From positions 1-7,196 of the forward strand of contig JAAZGQ010000436.1 in NCBI GenBank assembly GCA_012511135.1: a DNA stretch of 7,196 bases. Direction: 5' to 3'. Position 1 is the stretch's first letter; every line of letters begins with the position of its first letter. A program made the position numbers and the translations under genes. A model generated the notes under the pieces. That model saw nothing but the letters and a program-made list of their open reading frames with translations, did no database searches and was not told where the DNA came from. This document shows, in pieces, positions 1 to 5,525 of this stretch. The DNA is from Bacteroidales bacterium (lineage in GTDB: Bacteria > Bacteroidota > Bacteroidia > Bacteroidales > UBA1402).

Positions 1-176
1 AGTTCGTAAATAATAGACTTTAGGTGCAGCTTCTTGGTGGTGATGACGGGAAAGCCCTCGCTTAGGTTAAAACGCATTTGGTGTCCGAATATACTGATAG
101 TGCCGGTTCCGGTGCGGTCGTGTTTGACAACTCCTTCGTCGAGTACTCGCTGCAGCAAGTCTAAATATGCTTTCAT
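1..176 (-). CDS. thyA: thymidylate synthase ThyA, N-terminal 58 codons (runs off the left edge)
   Basis: Converts dUMP to dTMP in the cytoplasm using methylene-tetrahydrofolate, the de novo source of thymine for DNA. Reading the minus strand from the ATG at 176-174 gives 58 codons plus two bases, open to the edge. The peptide begins MKAYLDLLQRVLDEG and continues with HDRTGTGT, SIFGHQMRFNLSEGFP and TTKKLHLKSIIYE. From memory of E. coli ThyA it aligns from residue 1 without gaps; Arg21 (dUMP phosphate binding) and Glu58 (active site) fall at the same numbers. The catalytic cysteine (146 in E. coli) and about 200 more residues lie outside the window. The start is fixed by this alignment and overlaps the stop of the upstream lipoprotein gene by one base, so translation is probably coupled. 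Folate-dependent ThyA, not the flavin-dependent ThyX, is certain from the motifs. Confidence 0.96.
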   Translation of the reverse strand, partial: MKAYLDLLQRVLDEGVVKHDRTGTGTISIFGHQMRFNLSEGFPVITTKKLHLKSIIYE

Positions 177-178
177 CA
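174..178 (-). other. TGATG stop-start overlap between the PorE-like gene and thyA
   Basis: On the minus strand the TGA stop of the PorE-like gene (178-176) shares its last A with the ATG of thyA (176-174). The 24 bases before it encode the last residues of the lipoprotein (KTTYKLF) and show no recognisable Shine-Dalgarno motif. Such overlaps commonly allow a terminating ribosome to restart on the next gene. The overlap is seen directly; coupling is inferred. Confidence 0.8.
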
Positions 179-2152
179 GAATAATTTGTAGGTTGTTTTC
201 AATACTTTGAACTCGCATCGCCGATTGATCTGGTCGGCAATTTCTTGTTGTTGCAAAGATAGTGTTTCTACAAATGATTCGTCCAAAAAACTGCCTTCTT
301 TTAAGTAAGGATAATTGGTCTCCATGTATTTGTCGACCCTGGTTGGCTTGCTTTTTCCATAGCCCTGAGCGCTTAGACGTTCAGAGTCAATGCCGTATTT
401 GACCAGGTAGTTGACGACAGATTCCGCTCTTTTTTTGGAAAGTTCAAGGTTGTATTCTTCGCTTCCTTTACGGTCGGTGTGAGCTCCTATTTCGATAGTA
501 ATATGCGGATTGTCCAGCAACAGTTTCAACAATTCCTGCAGAGCCGGCCCTGACTCAGGCCGGAGTTCCCAGCGATCGAATTCAAAAAAGATGTTTTCGA
601 TGCGTACAGGCAGATACAGAGAAGTCAGGCTAAAATTAACCACATAATTGCTGTCTTTATCGTTGGTGACAAATTGGTTGGAATAGTTCAGGTAAGATCT
701 GCAGGTTGCAAGCATGGCGTATTCGGCATTTTTTTCAACCTGATAACTGTAGCTGCCGTCTCTGCGCGAAATCACTTTGGTATTGGTGCCTTTGTCGTTT
801 ACTATGCGGATACTGGCTTCCGGAATGGGTTCACCGAAACGATCTGTGACAAAACCACTGATTTGGGTCAATTGTTCAGGCTCTCCAAAAGACCAGATCT
901 TGTCCCAGCCCCTGGGCTCGTTGCGGTTGGACGAATATAAACCTTTTTCTTTTTTGCCGAAAAAGGTAATTCCAAAATCATCAGCGTTAGAGTTGAGGTC
1001 ATACATATTTTCCACGACCCAACTGCTGTCTTCTTCGAGATAAACAGCTTTGAAAATATCCAGGCCACCCAGTCCCGGCAAGGTGTTGGAAGAGAAATAC
1101 AGGCTGCCGTCCGTTCTGATTGTCGGGAACATCTCATCGCCCGGAGTATTTATTTGAGGACCCAGATTTTCGGGCGGGCCAAAAGTCTTCTCGTACATGG
1201 GTGAACGCCAAATGTCCTTACCTCCGTAACCACCCTTCATGTCGGAAACATAATACAGATACAGTCCGTCGGGAGAAATGGCCGGATGGGCAAAAACCGC
1301 GTTGGTATCTCTGAAAATGCTCAGTTTCTCGGGTTCGCTCCATTGCTCTCCCGAACGTACCGAACGATAGATTTCGGCACTGGAACCCGAAAGTGCAGAG
1401 TCTGATTTGTTGACACAGCGGGTAAAATAAAGTATTTTGCCGTCCGGATCAAAACAGCCCACCCCTTCGTCAAACTCCGTATTGATAGCACCTTCAACGG
1501 GCAGAGGTTTTTCCCATTTTTCGTTTTGGTCGAGTTTCGTGATAAAAAAGTCGTTGTCGGGCAGGCCGGTAATTTTGCTTGGTTTCTTGCCTTCTTTTTG
1601 CACGGACGAAGAGGCAAAAAGCAGAGTCTTGTATTCTGCCGGAATTAATATGGGCGAAAAGTTGCTCCTTTTCAGATAGAGTTCCTGCAGTCTGTTTACT
1701 GTATATTTTTTTGGTTTGTTTTTCCATTCTTCGGCCAGGCGGCAGGATTCAAGGCCATTCAGAGCCTGCAGATCTTCGGGATGATTTTCAAGAAATTGTT
1801 GGTATTGAATGGTTGCAGCCTGGTATTTGCCGTTTTTTCTCAAAACTTCGGCATATTGCAAAAAGACAGTATCGTTGGGCAAGCCATAACGAATGGCTTT
1901 CATGTAAGCATTTTCGGCTTTGATTGACTGGTTGATGTAGCGATAACACTCGCCCTGCTTATAAGCAACCTCTGCCCTGGTCAGTTTCTCGGCGGAAGGA
2001 ATGCGCCTGTATGCTTTGGTATAGATGCCTGCAGCGGCGTAATATTCGCCGTAGTCGTAATGCGCATCTGCTTTGCGGAGATCCCTGGTAACAGAGCAGG
2101 AAGCCAGAGTCAGCAGCAGCATAGCTAAAATATAGGTGAAGAGGTGACGCAT
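176..2152 (-). CDS. porE: PorE-like type IX secretion outer-membrane lipoprotein (TPR, PD40 propeller, CRD, OmpA_C)
   Basis: A 658-residue predicted lipoprotein with the domain order of Porphyromonas gingivalis PorE (PG1058), a type IX secretion component that binds peptidoglycan at the outer membrane. Residues 1-18 are a signal peptide ending in a lipobox (LASC, Cys19). Residues about 24-145 hold TPR-like helical repeats. About 160-425 form a beta-propeller with PD40-type strands, such as FDPDGKILYFTR, ISPDGLYLYYVSD and RTDGSLYFSSN, each followed by a D-I-(W/F/Y)-type strand. About 430-512 is a carboxypeptidase-regulatory-like Ig fold (SGFVTDRFGEPIPEASI). About 522-658 is the OmpA_C domain, with Asp560 and Arg575 at the 15-residue spacing of the diaminopimelate-binding pair in OmpA (D271/R286). 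The start is the Met directly before the signal peptide, 71 bases after the queA-like stop. Bacteroidota carry several proteins of this plan, some paired with PorP/SprF partners. No PorP is adjacent here, so the architecture is firm but PorE orthology is inferred. Confidence 0.8.
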   Translation of the reverse strand: MRHLFTYILAMLLLTLASCSVTRDLRKADAHYDYGEYYAAAGIYTKAYRRIPSAEKLTRAEVAYKQGECYRYINQSIKAENAYMKAIRYGLPNDTVFLQYAEVLRKNGKYQAATIQYQQFLENHPEDLQALNGLESCRLAEEWKNKPKKYTVNRLQELYLKRSNFSPILIPAEYKTLLFASSSVQKEGKKPSKITGLPDNDFFITKLDQNEKWEKPLPVEGAINTEFDEGVGCFDPDGKILYFTRCVNKSDSALSGSSAEIYRSVRSGEQWSEPEKLSIFRDTNAVFAHPAISPDGLYLYYVSDMKGGYGGKDIWRSPMYEKTFGPPENLGPQINTPGDEMFPTIRTDGSLYFSSNTLPGLGGLDIFKAVYLEEDSSWVVENMYDLNSNADDFGITFFGKKEKGLYSSNRNEPRGWDKIWSFGEPEQLTQISGFVTDRFGEPIPEASIRIVNDKGTNTKVISRRDGSYSYQVEKNAEYAMLATCRSYLNYSNQFVTNDKDSNYVVNFSLTSLYLPVRIENIFFEFDRWELRPESGPALQELLKLLLDNPHITIEIGAHTDRKGSEEYNLELSKKRAESVVNYLVKYGIDSERLSAQGYGKSKPTRVDKYMETNYPYLKEGSFLDESFVETLSLQQQEIADQINRRCEFKVLKTTYKLF

Positions 2153-2223
2153 ACCTGATTAAACGTAAAGCACTGCTTCTTATTGTTGAAGATTCGCCCG
2201 GAGGAAACTTTTGATAAAATTTA
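2153..2223 (-). other. 71-base gap before the PorE-like gene; no convincing promoter or terminator
   Basis: This is the longest gene-free stretch. On the minus strand it begins with a second TAA (2221-2223) directly after the queA-like stop, giving a tandem TAATAA. I found no GC-rich hairpin followed by a T run, so no intrinsic terminator is supported. The best match to the Bacteroidota -7 element TAnnTTTG is TACGTTTA at 2160-2167. It has one mismatch, no good -33 element upstream, and would place the transcript start almost at the ATG. Read-through from upstream is the simpler reading. Confidence 0.5.
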
Positions 2224-3483
2224 TTATTCGCTCTCTGGCTGAAGCTTTCCGGGGAACAGCAGAGAACTGTCGCCGTAACTCAGGAAACGGAAACCCTGAT
2301 CGAGCGCATAGCGGTAAATACGCTTCCAGTCTTCGCCCACAAAAGCGGCGACTAGCAGTAGCAGGGTGCTTTGAGGCTGGTGAAAATTAGTCAGCATAGC
2401 CTTTACCAACCTGAAGCGATAGCCCGGAGCAATGAGTAATCGTGTAGAGGCACAAAAGCGATCTTGTTTATTGCGATCCATGTAATCAAGTACTGCCGAT
2501 AAAGCTTTTTCTTTGGTGCAATCCTTATGATCAAGGTAGGGAAACCACTGGTCTATAACCATATCACCCGAATCATTTCCTTTGTTTTCGAGTAACTGTA
2601 AGCCAAACCAGTACAAACTTTCCAGGCTTCGTACAGAAGTGGTCCCAACCGCAATCAAAGGGTTTTTATTCTGCATTAATTCTTCGATCAGTTCACGCTC
2701 CACCGTAAAAAATTCCAAATGCATGGGATGTTCCTGTAAATGGGCAGACTTGACGGGTTGAAAGGTGGATGCGCTTACATGCAGGGTAAGTTCACGGCGC
2801 AGAATATTTTTCTGATCAAGTTTACTTAGTTCCTCTTCCGAAAAATGCAAGCCGGCCGTGGGAGCCGCAACCGAGCCTTTGATTTTGGAATAAACCGTTT
2901 GATAATTGCTCTCATCGCTGTTTTCTGACTCCCTTTTAAGATAAGGCGGAATGGGAATCACGCCTGCCAGCTCCAATACTTCGGAAAAATGGAGAGTCTT
3001 CTGAGCGCATTGCCAGTCAAAGCGGATGCACTGCAGGCGCCCGTTTTGCCCGGTGCGGGTGGCTTGCAGCTGAATGCTCAGTTCTCCTGAACGGAATTCC
3101 TTATGCAGGCTGTCTTCTTTCCATTTTTTGGAATTGCCGACCAGGCAAAACCATTCGCAACTGCCCAGAGCCTGAAAGCTTTGGACATAATCGGCAGGTT
3201 CGGCCGGTTCCAGACAAAAGATTTCTATACCCGCTCCGCTGCTTTTGTGAAACAACAAGCGGGCGTGAATCACTTTGGTATTGTTAAAGACCATCAGAGC
3301 CGGCGAGGGCAGGTGATCGGCAACCCGGCGGAAAACATCCTGCGACAGGTTTTTTCCGTCGTAAATCAAGAGTCGGGACGAATCACGAGGCACTGCCGGA
3401 TATCTCGCAATGCGTTCATCCGGCAGGCCGTAATCGTAGTCTTTTATGTTAATCTTTTGTACCTCTTGCAACACTTGCTTCAT
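2224..3483 (-). CDS. queA: QueA-family S-adenosylmethionine:tRNA ribosyltransferase-isomerase, long divergent form
   Basis: Canonical QueA transfers and isomerises the ribosyl group of S-adenosylmethionine onto 7-aminomethyl-7-deazaguanine in tRNA, giving epoxyqueuosine in the wobble base; it is cytoplasmic. Family blocks appear in order: YDYGLPDERIARYP with PRDSSRLLIYD (16-42), FNNTKVIHARL (66-76), PTAGLHFSEEEL (208-219), LHVSASTFQPV (234-244), AVGTTSVRSLES (278-289), PGYRFRLVKAMLTNFHQPQSTL (353-374) and FLSYGDSSLLF (400-410). Several differ from the usual enzyme: SASTF replaces GAGTF, NNTKV replaces NDTRV/NDTKV, and SYGDSSLLF replaces SYGDAMLI. At 419 residues it exceeds the usual 340-360, partly through about 40 extra residues around 294-345. 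Bacteroidota often carry such a long form, in my recollection besides a canonical QueA, so the substrate may differ. The start Met lies 3 bases after the peptidase stop, and the next Met is residue 64, inside the conserved region. Family membership is sure; queuosine synthesis by this copy is not. Confidence 0.88.
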   Translation of the reverse strand: MKQVLQEVQKINIKDYDYGLPDERIARYPAVPRDSSRLLIYDGKNLSQDVFRRVADHLPSPALMVFNNTKVIHARLLFHKSSGAGIEIFCLEPAEPADYVQSFQALGSCEWFCLVGNSKKWKEDSLHKEFRSGELSIQLQATRTGQNGRLQCIRFDWQCAQKTLHFSEVLELAGVIPIPPYLKRESENSDESNYQTVYSKIKGSVAAPTAGLHFSEEELSKLDQKNILRRELTLHVSASTFQPVKSAHLQEHPMHLEFFTVERELIEELMQNKNPLIAVGTTSVRSLESLYWFGLQLLENKGNDSGDMVIDQWFPYLDHKDCTKEKALSAVLDYMDRNKQDRFCASTRLLIAPGYRFRLVKAMLTNFHQPQSTLLLLVAAFVGEDWKRIYRYALDQGFRFLSYGDSSLLFPGKLQPESE

Positions 3484-3486
3484 GAA

Positions 3487-5514
3487 TTACCAGATTGAAG
3501 CGCGTTGTTCTTTGGGCAGATACATTGCATCGCCCTCTTTCAGCTTAAAGGCTTCAACAAAAGCATCTATGTGGGGCAAAGCTCCATTCACCCTCCAATA
3601 GCCCAGAGAATGTGGATCTTCGGCTGTTCTGCGTAAGATTTCCTGTTCGCGGATATTGTTGGCCCAAACGTGAGCGTAGGCAATAAAGAAGCGTTGTGCC
3701 GGTGTCAATCCGTCAATGTTGTTGTTCAGCTTGTATTCTTCGGTTTTGGTATAAGCATTGAAGGAAACCTGCAGGCCGCCGTGGTCGGCAATATTCTCGC
3801 CCAAGGTGAATTTACCATTGGCATAAGTACCAGGGGCTACTTCTATCTGGTTAAAATAGTTCTCGAGGACTGCTGTGCGGGCCGCAAAATTTTCGGCATC
3901 TTCGGATTTCCACCAATTGGACAGATTGCCTTCCTTGTCGTATTGCCGGCCCTGATCATCAAAACCGTGAGTCATTTCGTGTCCTATCACCACCCCAATG
4001 GCTCCATAATTGACGGCATCATCGGCGTTCATATTGAAGAAGGGAGGCTGCAAAATACCGGCAGGAAAGCAGATTTCGTTGGTTGTAGGATTGTAGTAGG
4101 CATTTACGGTCTGAGGGTTCATAAGCCATTCTTCTTTGTCAACCGGTTTGCCTACTTTGTGCATGCCTTCGTTGAAAGCAAAAAGCGAAGCCCGGCAAAC
4201 ATTCTCCCAATACGAATCCTCTTTAACTTCAAGACTGCTGTAATCTTTCCATTTGTCGGGATAGCCGATTTTAACATGAAAAGTGCTGAGTTTTTCCAGG
4301 GCTTTTTCTTTGGTTTCTTCGCTCATCCATTCCAGAGAGTTAATTCTTTCACCCAGACTGAGCTGGAGATTATCTACCAGTTTGAGCATGCGTTCTTTGG
4401 CCTGGGGCGGGAAATATTTTTCAACATAAAGCTGGCCCAGGGCTTCTCCCAGGCTGCCGTTTATTACTCCAAGGGCTCTTTTCCAGCGGGCTCTCATTTC
4501 TTCACTTCCCGAAAGAGTACGGCCATAAAAATCAAAATTTTGCAAAGCGAGCTCGTCGCTGAGAAAATTGGCGGCTGAATTGATCAGGTTCCAGCTTAGG
4601 TAGTTTTTCAGGACATCCAGTTCGGTCTCCTTTATGATAGCTGCCACTTCGCTGATAAATTTTTCCTGGGCCACATTCAGTTCTTTGATTTCTTTGTTGC
4701 CAAGGCTTTCGAAATAGAGCTTCCAGTCCATTTGAGGGGCCAGTTTGCTCAATTCTTCCAGGCTCATTTTGTGGTAATTCTTGTAGGGATCGCGCAATTC
4801 TTCCTGACTTAACGAAGCTGCGGCAAGGCGGTTTTCGATAGCCATAACATCAGAAGCTGCTTTTTTGGCTTCTGTGCTGGTGTATCCGGCTAAAGCAAAC
4901 ATTTTTTCCACATGCTGCAGATAGTTTAAGCGCAGTTCCTTCTTCCGCTCATCCTGACTCAGATAATACTCACGTTCGCCCATACCCAGACCGCTTTGAT
5001 AAGTGTGCAGCAGGTTCATAGAGGCGTTCATGTCGTCAGCACCTACATACAAAACAAAGAAGGGAAAAACGCCTCTTTTTTGCATGCTGGCCAGATGGGT
5101 CGTCAGGGCCTCTTTGTTTTCGAGCGTTTGTATTTGTTCCAGATCCTTACGAATGGGCTCAGCACCTTCGGCATTCAGCTTAGTGCTATCCATGGCTGTG
5201 TGATAAAGTAAGGCCATTTTTTGGGCCACGCTGCCTTCGGGATGTGTACTGCCTTCGAGTTCAAGAACGAGTTCTCTCAATTGTTTTTGGGTATTTTCGG
5301 CCAATTGGTCAAAACTACCGTAACGGGCGTATTCAGCCGGAAGTGGATTTTTTTCAATCCAGCCTCCGCAGGCATATTGGTAAAAATCCTGAGCCGGCGA
5401 CATGGTGGTGTCCAGGTCAGTCAAATCGATACCCGGAACGCCGGATGTTTTTTTGTCTATACAGCTACTCATGCAAAGTCCTGTAATAATTAGGGTGAAT
5501 ACTACTTTTTTCAT
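3487..5514 (-). CDS. M13 family (neprilysin/PepO-like) zinc metallopeptidase, lipoprotein
   Basis: A 675-residue zinc endopeptidase predicted to be exported and lipid-anchored, where it would trim small peptides; P. gingivalis PepO is a family relative. Residues 1-17 are a signal peptide, followed by a lipobox-like MSSC with Cys18. The Peptidase_M13_N domain spans roughly 40-410 and opens with DFYQYACGGW. The catalytic domain spans about 465-675 and holds NAYY (471-474, substrate backbone binding), the zinc site HEMTH (512-516) and ENIAD (573-577) with the third zinc ligand Glu573 and Asp577. Near the end PHSLGYWRVNG places His635 and Arg641 six apart, like neprilysin His711 and Arg717. The chain ends in the family-typical Trp. 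Spacing NAYY to HExxH is 41 residues, as in neprilysin, so the enzyme looks complete and active. The residues after Cys18 (IDKK) are not clearly acidic, so a surface-export signal is not evident. It starts 11 bases after the ABC-F stop and ends 3 bases before the queA-like start. Confidence 0.95.
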   Translation of the reverse strand: MKKVVFTLIITGLCMSSCIDKKTSGVPGIDLTDLDTTMSPAQDFYQYACGGWIEKNPLPAEYARYGSFDQLAENTQKQLRELVLELEGSTHPEGSVAQKMALLYHTAMDSTKLNAEGAEPIRKDLEQIQTLENKEALTTHLASMQKRGVFPFFVLYVGADDMNASMNLLHTYQSGLGMGEREYYLSQDERKKELRLNYLQHVEKMFALAGYTSTEAKKAASDVMAIENRLAAASLSQEELRDPYKNYHKMSLEELSKLAPQMDWKLYFESLGNKEIKELNVAQEKFISEVAAIIKETELDVLKNYLSWNLINSAANFLSDELALQNFDFYGRTLSGSEEMRARWKRALGVINGSLGEALGQLYVEKYFPPQAKERMLKLVDNLQLSLGERINSLEWMSEETKEKALEKLSTFHVKIGYPDKWKDYSSLEVKEDSYWENVCRASLFAFNEGMHKVGKPVDKEEWLMNPQTVNAYYNPTTNEICFPAGILQPPFFNMNADDAVNYGAIGVVIGHEMTHGFDDQGRQYDKEGNLSNWWKSEDAENFAARTAVLENYFNQIEVAPGTYANGKFTLGENIADHGGLQVSFNAYTKTEEYKLNNNIDGLTPAQRFFIAYAHVWANNIREQEILRRTAEDPHSLGYWRVNGALPHIDAFVEAFKLKEGDAMYLPKEQRASIW

Positions 5515-5525
5515 TGCTCATATAA

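Noticed and set aside
2160..2167. TACGTTTA as a Bacteroidota -7 promoter element (consensus TAnnTTTG) for the PorE-like gene
   Set aside because: It has one mismatch, lacks a convincing TTTG-type -33 element about 20 bases upstream, and would start transcription at the ATG itself.
2153..2223. A terminator or hidden small RNA in the gap before the PorE-like gene
   Set aside because: No stable inverted repeat with a following T run is visible, and 71 bases with no evident structure do not support an RNA gene.
3103..3498. A 131-codon plus-strand frame opposite the start of the queA-like gene
   Set aside because: It overlaps conserved QueA blocks on the opposite strand and has no recognisable domain, so it is a shadow frame.
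3670..4578. A 302-codon open frame on the plus strand, antisense to the M13 peptidase gene
   Set aside because: It lies wholly inside the peptidase gene, whose protein carries every family motif. The antisense peptide shows no recognisable domain, and its length follows from the codon use of the real gene on the other strand.
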